From: JACMRP01 sp047302465
Lineage (GTDB): Bacteria > Bdellovibrionota > Bdellovibrionia > Bdellovibrionales > Bdellovibrionaceae
Length of the DNA stretch: 64,000 nt
Assembly (NCBI RefSeq): GCF_047302465.1
Contig: NZ_CP178621.1
Location: 1,364,001 to 1,428,000 of the forward strand
Reading direction: 5' to 3'
Part shown: positions 27,101 to 35,258 of the stretch, one piece after another
Numbering within the stretch: the stretch's first letter is position 1
Layout of the letters: each line of letters begins with the position of its first letter
Made by a program: the position numbers and the translations under genes
The notes under the pieces: generated by a model
Databases searched by the model: none
Told to the model about the DNA's origin: nothing
What the model saw: only the letters and a program-made list of their open reading frames with translations

Positions 27101-28163
27101 ATGTGTCGTTGAGCTCAAGCTCGGTGTTTGTGAGCTTTGCAGTTCCTGCTGGGTGATTCAATACAACATCAGGGAAGATGAGGCTATTCCCTTTAAAAAT
27201 CCCTTGAATAGAGGCGTTCCCCAAAGAGAACGCGGCAATTTTGACATCGCGGGTTTTCGCATCCACCTTACCAGTAATTTTGTCTGTGCCATCGATCTGA
27301 ATGTTGACCTTCGCAGTGGCTTCACCAAGGACGCCCGGAAGTTTGTAACCTGAAAAGATAGGGCGTACTTGTTGCATGATTTCTTGCAGCTTTAACTCAC
27401 CAGTTGCTTCAAGATTTGCACGTGGGTGAAGAGTCACTTGCGAGAACTTTTCAAAATCACCCTTCAGGATGATTTCAGAATCGCCATAGCGCGCGCCTGC
27501 ACGAAGAATACGCAAACTGTCTCGGCCTAACACAACAGAAACATCAAAACGACTTTGAATAGGGCCGTGACCTAAGACCTTCAAGGCCACTGACGGTACA
27601 TCCACGCGAGCCGTGACAGAATTCTGGTGATTGCCGAGAAGCAGGTCGGCACCTTGCAAATCGGCAGAGGTATTTTGTTTTTTAGATTCTAGCGCCAGAT
27701 TCAGATTATGAACAAACACGCGCTCAACAGGAAGTTTATCCAAGAATTCAAAAACTTGATTCAAAGGCAAAGCTTGTGGTTTAGACGGAGTCTCCAAAAA
27801 AGGATCTAGTTGTACACGTACTTCCGGAGAATCTAGCAAGATCGCAGAGACTTGAACACGACCTGTGAAAAGTTGAAATATATCCAAGTTCACTTTCAAG
27901 CTTTCAACAGTTGCATTCTCGAGATACTTTTTGAATTCAGGTTTTGCGGTGACAGAAATTTTCTCGACGCTGGCAGCGCCTTTCAAAAATTGGAACTTAA
28001 TGCTTTCAGCTTCGATCACAACCGGAAGATTGGTTTCAGAGAATGACTTTACTTTTCTAAGCGCCCAGCTTTCTGCATTTGGAATGGCCCAATACTTCAG
28101 CGCAGCGCCCAGCGCGATCAGAAACACCAACGGTGGAAGAAGGATTAAGAGAACGCGTTTCAT
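24186..28163 (-). CDS. tamB: TamB-like inner-membrane-anchored translocation/assembly protein
   Basis: About 1325 residues: one N-terminal membrane anchor (about 5-25), then a very long beta-rich repeat region typical of AsmA-like bridge proteins, ending in the DUF490/TamB C-terminal domain (NLQVKGPISNPILLGRLQA, FNNPDEINPDLYVSAQARV, PPLPEQDIISLLALG). Such proteins span the periplasm as hydrophobic grooves that carry phospholipid and work with TamA. The ATG at 28163 is chosen because GGAGATC precedes it; it overlaps the upstream stop as ATGA, which implies translational coupling. It is the middle gene of a three-gene operon. Confidence 0.9.
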   Translation of the reverse strand: MKRVLLILLPPLVFLIALGAALKYWAIPNAESWALRKVKSFSETNLPVVIEAESIKFQFLKGAASVEKISVTAKPEFKKYLENATVESLKVNLDIFQLFTGRVQVSAILLDSPEVRVQLDPFLETPSKPQALPLNQVFEFLDKLPVERVFVHNLNLALESKKQNTSADLQGADLLLGNHQNSVTARVDVPSVALKVLGHGPIQSRFDVSVVLGRDSLRILRAGARYGDSEIILKGDFEKFSQVTLHPRANLEATGELKLQEIMQQVRPIFSGYKLPGVLGEATAKVNIQIDGTDKITGKVDAKTRDVKIAAFSLGNASIQGIFKGNSLIFPDVVLNHPAGTAKLTNTELELNDTLAFKTHAKVSSLDMQKLFTALNLHEIPVWMNLQGDLPCQGQFKSPIKVTCDGNIAADNILVTSDFKNKKAVIADVARMTAKGQVEITDKAVTYKAQLQLGSNTGESSGTVDFAKGFKIKYSSPRLDFSNIRNLANLKFKGYGSLEGGTTGDSHAAVFDMKLKTHDFSFEDYYLGQLSGTLSYKASHLYLDDVQGLLPRSSYQGALEVDLHNSRIVGRIKAPTLELSDIARVFESHYAFPLSVRALGAADMSFSGPLDFWKMSYQLDSKFRSGQLAGESFDELVLNAQSTQGQLQLQKAYLKKNLTTITATGGISSQQDMNIKVEGRNFRLDESDFITKMSTNIFGIMNFSSQIQGKVTEPDMAMRGSITETVLNEQETPSSFFDLKIKKHLMEGNANLFGHRIQADWLLPFGESPMRFRLKTVDWNYASLLAILTGNPYQNEYDSSLTADVDLNSENGQWQKASGSIQIKNLFLKRSSLSFRNPDPIQIRLDHGKIRIQNFNLEGPQNSIHLKGQDFTFNNMNVNLVANTELRLFHMFFPFLDDLGGSVQASATVSGSLLKPQILGSLSTNNSFVKIKGLPHPIERIQTEVSFSQTRVLINSVKAQMAGGLVSADGNITINGPRDLPISIRINLDGVNLNIPEKVRTSGSADLLLSGKWFPFLLSGTYRVSSGIFEREFTDDSGNTLAMSRQSIYLPKILRQSAFESLILDVQILFEKSFLVKNSLVDGSVQGNLQVKGPISNPILLGRLQADKNTRLIFKDKEFEVQTANVLFNNPDEINPDLYVSAQARVSDYDIMILAQGPAKNLKSLRLSSVPPLPEQDIISLLALGITSNRFDSTAQGRSGEQSAQAGYELGFAIFNQSINKISQGSLGLNVQVSTFYDSTRNISVPKLTLSRKITNRINASASRTMGSEVSDVEVKLRYLINNNVSAIGSYENTQTLQGGQGLTTTSRPKENVFGLDLEFRKEFK

Positions 28164-29254
28164 TGCGATCTCCACATATCCAAAAGAGCAGAGCCCGCAC
28201 GATAATTCGGGCGAGACACCAAGATGCTTTCTAGAATTTCAATCGCGACGTGCTTTTGTGCTAGTCCCCAGTACGCTTGGGCACGCAAGTACGCGGTTGC
28301 AAAGAATGTTTCAGGTTCGTGCGCAAGTTTTACTTCAAGATGATTTAACTCGTTCAGAACTTCCAAGAAATGGCGACAACGCAATTTCACTTCCAGATAG
28401 AACCAGGTCTCGGAAACGCTTAAGTTCAATCTTTCAAGAATCGCAAGGCTTGCTTGAGGCTCGTCCATCATGTACGCCGCGACTGCAAAATCAAAAGCCA
28501 TGTCAGGATAAAGTTCACCGGCTTTGACGAGAGTATGTTTTAGAGCTTCAGCCATCGCTCTGGCTTCAGGCGAGGGTGGAGCTTCTTGAATGCTGTGACT
28601 GCGAGACAGAGGCGCACGACGTGACAGGATATCTAAAGCGTAGCGTTCTTTGTGTTGACGGATTTCTTCGACGATATCTTGATCGCCAGGGAACATACGT
28701 TGCATTTTGCTGAGCATGGTTTTTTCCTGCTCGTACAATTGCTGCGTGCGCAGAGTAAGAAGCTCGTCAAACATTCTCTGTTTCAGTTGGGTCGAAGCTT
28801 TGCGGCGTTTACGCTTAAGTTCGTTTTTCCACTGAGTCGACTTTTTGATAAAGCGCTCTGAGCCTTGTGCTAAGCAAGCTTGCTCGATCGCATTTTCTTC
28901 TTCAATCCCCATGACGATAAATTTAACGATGTCTTCTTCAAGATCGGGGATCCCGCGTGCTAACGCTTCAACGAAGTAAGCCCAAGGCATCATGAAATTT
29001 TTTGCGGTGATATGCTTCATGCAAAAACTAATGAGGACTTGATAGAGACCACAGCTAAGCAGGAAGCGAGAAAGTTGTTGCAAGCTTTCCGCAGACCAAT
29101 CCTCTGGATGATCTTCGAAAAGTTTGATCAACTTTTCTGCTACAACTTCTGGATCACGAAATTCTTCCAGAAGAGTTTTAATTTCCAACTCAAGCGAGAG
29201 TGTCAACACAGCCTCCAAAATCCGTTTTGGCTGAACCCTCTCATTTTCGGTCAT
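28160..29254 (-). CDS. helical repeat protein, first gene of the tam operon
   Basis: 364 residues, strongly helical, no signal peptide or membrane span. The N-terminal part (about 1-130) has TPR-like helix pairs (LSRFLLSCGLYQVLISFCMKH), the middle (about 130-200) is a highly charged likely coiled coil (WKNELKRKRRKAS), and the C-terminal part again looks TPR-like (AYWGLAQKHVAIEILESIL). No family recognised. Its stop overlaps the tamB start (ATGA), so it is made together with TamB and TamA and may be a cytoplasmic partner. No Shine-Dalgarno precedes its ATG; a promoter fits a leaderless start. Confidence 0.7.
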   Translation of the reverse strand: MTENERVQPKRILEAVLTLSLELEIKTLLEEFRDPEVVAEKLIKLFEDHPEDWSAESLQQLSRFLLSCGLYQVLISFCMKHITAKNFMMPWAYFVEALARGIPDLEEDIVKFIVMGIEEENAIEQACLAQGSERFIKKSTQWKNELKRKRRKASTQLKQRMFDELLTLRTQQLYEQEKTMLSKMQRMFPGDQDIVEEIRQHKERYALDILSRRAPLSRSHSIQEAPPSPEARAMAEALKHTLVKAGELYPDMAFDFAVAAYMMDEPQASLAILERLNLSVSETWFYLEVKLRCRHFLEVLNELNHLEVKLAHEPETFFATAYLRAQAYWGLAQKHVAIEILESILVSRPNYRAGSALLDMWRSQ

Positions 29255-29259
29255 TTTCT

Positions 29260-29288
29260 AGTAAATCTGGAGGTTTGACGCGCTGCAA
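29260..29288 (-). promoter_or_regulatory. putative tam-operon promoter with leaderless start
   Basis: On the minus strand: TTGCAG (29288-29283), 17 bases, TTTACT (29265-29260), five bases, ATG at 29254. Same geometry as at oxyR, ruvC, lpxC and the last gene. Confidence 0.4.
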
Positions 29289-29341
29289 TTGGAACAAGGT
29301 AGAGAGGTTTTTTAAGGCAAATTTTGCCTCTCTTTTTTGGT

Positions 29342-29378
29342 AAAAAAAAGCCCCGAAACTTGAGAGTTTTCGAGGCTA
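29342..29378 (-). terminator. rho-independent terminator of efp
   Basis: On the minus strand AGCCTCGAAAACT pairs with AGTTTCGGGGCT around a CTCA loop and is followed by a run of eight T. It sits just past the efp stop. Confidence 0.85.
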
Positions 29379-29411
29379 AAGTCTTAAGGAAATCTCGACC
29401 TAAGGATCGGA

Positions 29412-29978
29412 TTACTTCATGTTCACGCGTTCTACGTAGTCACCAGAATCTGTGTCGATACGAAGAGTGTCGCCTTCATTGATGTGAAGTGGAACTTGAA
29501 CAACGAGTCCAGTTTCCATAGTTGCAGGCTTTGTCGCGCCAGAAACGCGGTCGCCTTTGATTCCTGGATCTGATTTTGCCACTTTCAAGTTCACAGCTTT
29601 TGGAACATCAACGGCAACGGCTTTTTCATTGTAAAGCAAGATCACAACTTTCAAGTTTTCAGTGAGGTAATATTTGGTTTCACCCAAATCATCTTCACTC
29701 ATTGTGAGCTGCTCATAGGATTCTTGATCCATGAAGCTATAGCCTGTGTCGTCTTTGTACAGGAACGTCATTTCTTTGTTTTCAACGTTAGGAACTTCGA
29801 ATTTTTCACCAGATTTGAAAGTTACTTCAAGATTTTGGCTTGTAAGCATGTTTCTCAGTTTTGTGCGGGTGAATTGGTTGCCTTTACCTGGTTTTACGTG
29901 TTGGAAATCAACGATCACGTAAGGCTTACCTTCAACCATGATCTTCAAACCTTTTTTAAAATCGGCTGTTTCGTACAT
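29412..29978 (-). CDS. efp: translation elongation factor P
   Basis: 188 residues, the normal length, with the three beta-barrel domains of EF-P. The tip loop of domain I reads KPGKGNQF with Lys at residue 32, matching the lysine that EpmA-type enzymes modify in E. coli (K34). EF-P binds stalled ribosomes between the P and E sites and rescues polyproline synthesis; the Pro-rich histidine kinase in this window (43150) is a natural client. A GAGGA site precedes the ATG and a terminator follows, so the gene seems monocistronic. Confidence 0.97.
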   Translation of the reverse strand: MYETADFKKGLKIMVEGKPYVIVDFQHVKPGKGNQFTRTKLRNMLTSQNLEVTFKSGEKFEVPNVENKEMTFLYKDDTGYSFMDQESYEQLTMSEDDLGETKYYLTENLKVVILLYNEKAVAVDVPKAVNLKVAKSDPGIKGDRVSGATKPATMETGLVVQVPLHINEGDTLRIDTDSGDYVERVNMK

Positions 29979-30045
29979 TGCATCCTCATTTGAGTTCGAA
30001 ATTTAGAGGATCCATATAAACTTAGGGGACGGGGGGAGGTCAAAA

Positions 30046-30918
30046 TTAAAGCTGTCGATACTCATTGATATTGCGAAGCATCATCTCGAGAACTTCGAGT
30101 TTTCGCTGCTGAATGGCCTTTTCTCGGGACTGCAACGGTTTTAAAGGAGTCGCTTGGTCTTCCTCCGTCGAAGTTGCCATCATGCCACCACTACGGCTGT
30201 GCAGAAGCTTCATTCTTTGCAAAATCTCGGGATGATCGCCAAATTCGGTTTGGGTATCGCTAAGAAGCATTTTTGCTTTATTCAAATCATTGCGAACAAT
30301 GAAAGCATCGATCAATGAAAGCATGCGCTCCATCGCTCGCGGAGGGGCCGCAGATGGCTTTTTCAAGCCTGACGCCGTGGCCTCTGTGATCTGAGAGGTT
30401 TGGTGAATCACGGATTCTTCTTTTTCTTCTTCATCTTCGATCCAGAATTGCTCTTTCAATGAGCCGATTTTGCTCATCTCGAACACGTCGTCATCGTATT
30501 CATCGGCCGTGAGGCTTTCAAGTTTCGAGACCGCTTTGCGAGCACGTTCGCTCTGAGGATTTAAGAACAAAACCATCTTAAAGGCTCTCAGAGCCTCTTT
30601 CGGGCGCTTGCTCTGTAAATAAACTTCAGCTTGAAGGTGGTGCGCTAAGATGTTTTCCGGAGAAAGTTCGATCGCTTTTTGAACAAATTTGAGGCTGTCT
30701 TCCGGACGGCCCATGTCTTTCATGATGCGGGCATAAACGACGTACCCAGAGGCAAAAGATGAGTGACGCTTCACTCCGGCGCGGGCAATTTGTTCGGCTT
30801 CTTTGAGCATTCCCATTTCGCGGTAAGCTTCGGCAAGGGGGGCAAACACCTGAGAGCTTGGATCTTTTTGCAGAATCACTTGGTATTTTTCAATGGCGCT
30901 TGCTTCGATTTTGGGCAT
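30046..30918 (-). CDS. TPR-repeat protein
   Basis: 290 residues, no signal peptide. The N-terminal half (about 5-130) contains four TPR units (VFAPLAEAYREMGMLKEAEQIA, SGYVVYARIMKDMGRPEDSL, LAHHLQAEVYLQSKRPKEAL). An acidic linker follows (DEYDDDVFEM, EDEEEKEES), and then a C-terminal helical segment (MERMLSLIDAFIVRNDLNKAKMLL). Probably a cytoplasmic scaffold; partner unknown. It is divergent from ruvC. Confidence 0.8.
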   Translation of the reverse strand: MPKIEASAIEKYQVILQKDPSSQVFAPLAEAYREMGMLKEAEQIARAGVKRHSSFASGYVVYARIMKDMGRPEDSLKFVQKAIELSPENILAHHLQAEVYLQSKRPKEALRAFKMVLFLNPQSERARKAVSKLESLTADEYDDDVFEMSKIGSLKEQFWIEDEEEKEESVIHQTSQITEATASGLKKPSAAPPRAMERMLSLIDAFIVRNDLNKAKMLLSDTQTEFGDHPEILQRMKLLHSRSGGMMATSTEEDQATPLKPLQSREKAIQQRKLEVLEMMLRNINEYRQL

Positions 30919-30985
30919 ATTGTTTGATTTTCCCCTTGAAGAAGATCATGACATCTCAGCCCAAGAAATTCAATAGAGCTTTTTA

Positions 30986-31014
30986 TTGACCTCCCCTAGG
31001 AGACGAATTCAAAT
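30986..31014 (+). promoter_or_regulatory. putative ruvCAB promoter with leaderless start
   Basis: TTGACC (30986-30991), 17 bases, TCAAAT (31009-31014), six bases, ATG of ruvC at 31021. An AGGAG at 30998-31002 is too far from the ATG to act as a ribosome site. Confidence 0.45.
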
Positions 31015-31020
31015 ACCCTG

Positions 31021-31527
31021 ATGAGTTCATTGATTTTAGGCGTAGATCCCGGATCTCGCGTGACAGGTTTTGGTTTGGTGCGTGTTCATCGTGGTCAGAT
31101 GGAACATGTCAGTCATGGCGTTATCGTCATGGACACGGACGGCGATTTTCCAGATCGCATGTTAGAGCTAGGCAGTGCCTTTCGTGAAATCATGGAAAAG
31201 TACAAACCGAATCACGTCGCGATTGAAAAAATCTTTCTCGGCAAAAATGCTGACAGCGCGTTTAAGCTGGGGCATGCACGTGGCGTTGTAATGTACGAAG
31301 CTATGCGTGGCGGAGCCAAGGTTTTTGAATATGCTACTCGCGTGGTAAAAAAAGGCGTCACCGGGGATGGTGGAGCCAGCAAAGAGCAAGTACAGGCAGT
31401 TTTGAAAGCCTTGTTGCGTTTGCAAAAGATTGAGCGCCTGGATGCTTCGGATGCCCTTGCGATGGCTTGCCATCATGCCTACGAAGTACAAAGACAGCAA
31501 CTCGTGCGTCGGGCCGTTGAAATTTAG
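31021..31527 (+). CDS. ruvC: Holliday junction resolvase RuvC
   Basis: 168 residues with the RNase H-like fold and the four acidic residues in context: D9 in GVDPGSRVTG, Glu in VAIEKIFLG, and the Asp pair in DASDALAMACHHA. It cuts four-way DNA junctions in concert with RuvAB. First gene of ruvCAB, followed after 11 bases by ruvA. Confidence 0.96.
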   Translation: MSSLILGVDPGSRVTGFGLVRVHRGQMEHVSHGVIVMDTDGDFPDRMLELGSAFREIMEKYKPNHVAIEKIFLGKNADSAFKLGHARGVVMYEAMRGGAKVFEYATRVVKKGVTGDGGASKEQVQAVLKALLRLQKIERLDASDALAMACHHAYEVQRQQLVRRAVEI

Positions 31528-31538
31528 TTGGAGTTTTT

Positions 31539-32126
31539 ATGATCGGTTATCTCAAAGGTATTGTAGTTGAAGTTGCAGAAGACTCCGCATTGATGGATGT
31601 GGGTGGCGTGGGTTACGAGATTTTGGCGTCAGCCAATACTCTTTCAGATTTGCAAGGTCTGCTTAGCAAAGAAGTGATCGTTTGGATTCACACTCACGTG
31701 CGTGAAGATGCGTTCCAACTTTTTGGTTTCCACTCAAAAGAAGAAAAGAATTTGTTTTTGTCTTTGCTAAAAGTGAACGGCGTGGGACCGAAGATGGCTC
31801 TCAGCATTCTTTCTGGTGGCCGTGTTGAGCAAATTCACGAGATGATCGAAAGTAGCAATGCAAAAGCACTTTCAAGTTTACCAAAAGTCGGCAAAAAAAC
31901 GGCCGAGCAAATTATTTTAACTCTCAAAGGCAAGTTGGTTCTTTTAGAGCCGAAGACGGGCGCGAAAAAGAAAATGTTGGTCGCTCATCCTGAAATCACT
32001 TCTGCGTTGCTGAACTTGGGCTTTAAGCCGCAAGCCGTAGAGCAATTTGTAGCAACCTTGCCAAAGGATGCCGGTGTTGAAGACGGCGTTCGTAAAGGAC
32101 TCGCGGCCCTTTCACAACCGCTGTAA
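31539..32126 (+). CDS. ruvA: Holliday junction branch-migration protein RuvA
   Basis: 195 residues. The OB-fold start (MIGYLKGIVVEVAEDSALMDVGGVGYEI) is followed by tandem helix-hairpin-helix motifs (LLKVNGVGPKMALSIL and LSSLPKVGKKTAEQIILTLKGK) and a C-terminal domain III that contacts RuvB. It forms the tetramer that holds the junction open. GGAG precedes the ATG. Confidence 0.96.
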   Translation: MIGYLKGIVVEVAEDSALMDVGGVGYEILASANTLSDLQGLLSKEVIVWIHTHVREDAFQLFGFHSKEEKNLFLSLLKVNGVGPKMALSILSGGRVEQIHEMIESSNAKALSSLPKVGKKTAEQIILTLKGKLVLLEPKTGAKKKMLVAHPEITSALLNLGFKPQAVEQFVATLPKDAGVEDGVRKGLAALSQPL

Positions 32127-32165
32127 TTATAGAGATTGGACGAGTTTATGGAGACAGGAATTAAA

Positions 32166-33164
32166 ATGGGAAGAATCTTAGAGGGAGATCCGATGGAGGG
32201 TGAAAAATCCTGGGAGAATATTCTACGTCCTCAGAGTTTTTCGGATTTTCCAGGGCAAGATGAAGTCAAAGATAAGCTTAAAATTTTCGTAGGCGCTGCT
32301 AAAGGCCGTGGCGAATCTTTGGATCATACTTTGTTAAGCGGTCCTCCAGGTTTGGGTAAAACAACTCTGGCAAAAATCATTGCCAACGAAATGAACGTGG
32401 ATTTCAAAGCGACCTCAGCTCCAGCCATCGATAAAAAAGGTGATTTGGCGGCGATTTTAACAAGCTTAAAACCACACTCGGTACTGTTCATCGACGAGAT
32501 TCATCGTCTGAGCCGCCAAGTGGAAGAGTATCTGTACACGGCGATGGAGGATTTCTATATCGACATCGTGACCGGAGACGGTTTGGGTGCGCGTTCTATG
32601 AAATTTCAGTTGGCGCCATTTACCTTGGTAGGTGCGACGACGCGTGCGGGGTTGTTGAATGCTCCGTTCAGAGATCGTTTTGGCATCGTTGAAAGATTGA
32701 ATTTCTATGACAAAGGATCTTTGCAACAAATTCTTGAAAGAGATGCAAAGCTTTTGAATATCGCGATTCAGCCTGAAGGTGCTGAGGAAATTGCTCGACG
32801 TTCTCGTGGAACGCCTCGTGTGGCGATTCGTTTATTGAAGCGTGTGCGTGACTTTGCGCAGGTGCAAGGAAATGGCTCGATCACTAAGGATTTGGCAAAT
32901 TCTGCATTGAACAAATTGGGCGTTGATCGTTTTGGTTTGGATCCCATGGACCGTCGTATTCTTCAACTGATTCATGACAAATACGCGGGTGGCCCTGTCG
33001 GTGTGGACACCATCGCGGCAGCTCTGAGTGAAGAGCGCGATACGATCGAGGAAGTTTATGAGCCCTTCCTTTTGCAAGAAGGCTTTTTACAAAAGACTCA
33101 ACGTGGCCGCATGATCACAGAATTTGCCAAGAACCAAGTATTCGAAACTCCTTTGAACAACTAA
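32166..33164 (+). CDS. ruvB: Holliday junction branch-migration ATPase RuvB
   Basis: 332 residues: AAA+ ATPase with Walker A GPPGLGKTTLAK, Walker B VLFIDEIHRL, sensor/Arg-finger region VGATTRAGLL and FRDRFGIVERL, and a C-terminal winged helix (KTQRGRMITEFAK). It drives branch migration on RuvA-bound junctions. Several in-frame starts exist (TTG 32136, ATG 32148, 32166, 32193); 32166 is chosen because AGGA lies six bases upstream and because family members have only a short lead before LRP. It completes the ruvCAB cluster. Confidence 0.95.
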   Translation: MGRILEGDPMEGEKSWENILRPQSFSDFPGQDEVKDKLKIFVGAAKGRGESLDHTLLSGPPGLGKTTLAKIIANEMNVDFKATSAPAIDKKGDLAAILTSLKPHSVLFIDEIHRLSRQVEEYLYTAMEDFYIDIVTGDGLGARSMKFQLAPFTLVGATTRAGLLNAPFRDRFGIVERLNFYDKGSLQQILERDAKLLNIAIQPEGAEEIARRSRGTPRVAIRLLKRVRDFAQVQGNGSITKDLANSALNKLGVDRFGLDPMDRRILQLIHDKYAGGPVGVDTIAAALSEERDTIEEVYEPFLLQEGFLQKTQRGRMITEFAKNQVFETPLNN

Positions 33165-33185
33165 TATTCTCTAAAAGGATGTTCC

Positions 33186-34190
33186 ATGAAATCAAGAGTT
33201 CCTCTTTCCGTTGAAGTACTCAGAGGCTCGGTTGTTGAAAGTCAACACCAGGTCTTAGCTGTTGTCGTGGATGAAAGAGCGGTACCTGTCTTGTTTTGGG
33301 GGAATGTCGATTATCTAACGTTCCCGCGTTCTGCGATTAAAATGTTACAAGCTTTGCCGGTCTTAGAGTCGGGAGCTGCCGAGGCTTTTGGCTTTGAAGC
33401 TCGTCATATTTGCTTAGCGTGCTCTTCACATCGAGGTGAAAAAAATCACATCATCGGTGTGGCCGAGATGATGAAAAAAGCAGGCATTCGTGAAGAACAA
33501 TTGGTTTGTGGCGGTCATTACCCAGCTAACGAAGCCACAGCTCATGAGATGATCCGTCGTAGTCTGCAACCAACTCCAATAATTAACAACTGCTCTGGTA
33601 AGCATTCAGGGATTATTGCGACCTGCTTGCACCTGAAAGAAAATCCGGAAGGCTACGATAAGTACGCGCATCCGGCCCAAGTGCGCTTACGCAAAGTTTT
33701 ATCTGAGGTCACACGTTTTGATCATAACAAAGCTCACTATGGGATCGATGGTTGTGGAATTTTGACCTATGCCATGCCTTTGCAAAATATGGCGATTGGC
33801 ATGATGGCGTTGATCAACCCGAAAGAAAGTGAACGTCGTCGGGTGGCTGGAAAGCGTATTATTGATTCTGTTCGCCACGAAGCTTTCTATTTATCTGGGA
33901 CGGATGATTTTACGTCAGACATCATCCAAAAAACTCATGGTCGTGCCATTATTAAAAACGGTGCCGAAGGCGTTTTCTGCGGAGTTCTTCCGGAAAAAGG
34001 ATGGGCCTTTGCCGTGAAAGCAGAGGACGGCAATACCCGAGCTTCTCAAGCGGCGACGGCATTCTTGTTGCAAAAACTGGGTGTTTTAAACGAAGAAAAT
34101 CAAACAAGCCTTAAAAAATACCTAGAGCCAAAAATAAAAAACTGGAAGGGAACCGAAGTAGGAAGTATCCGTGTAAAGATGCCTAGCTAG
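33186..34190 (+). CDS. Rhizobium etli-type (class 3) L-asparaginase
   Basis: 334 residues of the Asparaginase_II family, unrelated to the E. coli enzymes. Residues of the R. etli ReAV active site are visible one position on: S49-x-x-K52 in PRSAIK, C136 and K139 in NNCSGKHSG, and D188/C190 in GIDGCGI, the cysteines and lysine coordinating zinc in that family. It hydrolyses asparagine to aspartate and ammonia in the cytoplasm. AAAAGGATG precedes the ATG. It sits 21 bases after ruvB, but the functional link is not obvious; amino-acid catabolism fits a proteolytic predator. Confidence 0.88.
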   Translation: MKSRVPLSVEVLRGSVVESQHQVLAVVVDERAVPVLFWGNVDYLTFPRSAIKMLQALPVLESGAAEAFGFEARHICLACSSHRGEKNHIIGVAEMMKKAGIREEQLVCGGHYPANEATAHEMIRRSLQPTPIINNCSGKHSGIIATCLHLKENPEGYDKYAHPAQVRLRKVLSEVTRFDHNKAHYGIDGCGILTYAMPLQNMAIGMMALINPKESERRRVAGKRIIDSVRHEAFYLSGTDDFTSDIIQKTHGRAIIKNGAEGVFCGVLPEKGWAFAVKAEDGNTRASQAATAFLLQKLGVLNEENQTSLKKYLEPKIKNWKGTEVGSIRVKMPS

Positions 34191-34208
34191 CGCATCTTAG
34201 GGGGCGGT

Positions 34209-35258
34209 TTGTTGCCAAACATCTTAGTGCTTCTTCTGAGTTTCATGTTTGCAGGAAACGCGTTGGCTCAAGAGCCAACGCCGTCGTGGAATATTGCGGT
34301 TCTGTATTGGAGCATGAACATCGAAGGCCAAGTGGCTATGAGAAAAGGCCTTGAAGCCGAAGCCGAGAAATACAACAAAAGCCACAGTAAAAAAATCAAA
34401 ATCACTCCTTACGTAGCTGGCGATGGTAAAGAGGGAATACGAAATCAAGTTCAGCAATTCAAAACGGCCATTCAATCGAATCCCGACGCTATCATCATTC
34501 AGCCGACAGATAATGCGGCTCTTTCGGGGCCTCTCAAGGTTGCTAATCGTAAAAAGATTCCAGTTATTGCCTATGATCAGTACATCGTCGACGGTAAATT
34601 ACGCTCGTTTATTACCAGCAACAATTATCAGGCGGGTGAACTGAACGCTGAATACATCATGTCTTTTTATAAACGTACAGACACGATTAAAATCGTGGTC
34701 TTTGAGTATCCCAAGGTGTCTTCCACCACCGATCGCGTAGAAGGTTTTTTTGATACACTTCGCAAAGCTGAACAAAATTTTCTGGTCCTAAAGACTTACG
34801 AGGCCGTTGAGCCAGTCGGCGGTAAAAAAGCGGCCCTGGAATTCCTAAAAGATTTTCCTGTGAAGGGCAGTGTGGATGTGATTTTCTCAGTGAACGACGG
34901 GGGTGGTCTTGCTGTTGTCAGCGAACTTCTGAGCGCCGAACGAACCGAGATTAAGCAAGCGACAGTCGATGGAGATCCAGCTTCGGTCCAAAATGTAGTG
35001 AATAAGAAAATTACGGTGATCGATTCAGCACAGTTCTGCGGTGAAATCGGCAGACAGAGTTTTTTAGTGACTGCCGATGTTCTTAACGGAAAAAAAGTTC
35101 CCGCAAAAGTACTAGTACCGACTTTTCCCATCACCGAGAAGACAGCGGGTAAATATCCTGGTTGGTCAGGGGAAATTCCGAACGCCTTTCGTAAACCATG
35201 GGCGAAAGATAATAAGTGGTGGATGGGAAGAGTGCAAAAGAGCGGGGGGCTTTTATGA
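34209..35258 (+). CDS. periplasmic sugar-type substrate-binding protein, orphan
   Basis: 349 residues with a signal peptide (about 1-20, ending ALA) and a type I binding-protein fold (WNIAVLYWSMNIEGQVAMRKGLE; IQSNPDAIIIQPTDNAALSGPL; VDVIFSVNDGGGLAVVSEL), like ABC sugar-importer receptors. The only usable starts are TTG codons at 34209 or 34212, supported by AGGGGGCGG upstream and the signal peptide beginning there. Its stop overlaps the next gene as ATGA, so it is coupled with a second, unrelated binding protein. No permease or ATPase lies nearby. Confidence 0.8.
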   Translation: MLPNILVLLLSFMFAGNALAQEPTPSWNIAVLYWSMNIEGQVAMRKGLEAEAEKYNKSHSKKIKITPYVAGDGKEGIRNQVQQFKTAIQSNPDAIIIQPTDNAALSGPLKVANRKKIPVIAYDQYIVDGKLRSFITSNNYQAGELNAEYIMSFYKRTDTIKIVVFEYPKVSSTTDRVEGFFDTLRKAEQNFLVLKTYEAVEPVGGKKAALEFLKDFPVKGSVDVIFSVNDGGGLAVVSELLSAERTEIKQATVDGDPASVQNVVNKKITVIDSAQFCGEIGRQSFLVTADVLNGKKVPAKVLVPTFPITEKTAGKYPGWSGEIPNAFRKPWAKDNKWWMGRVQKSGGLL

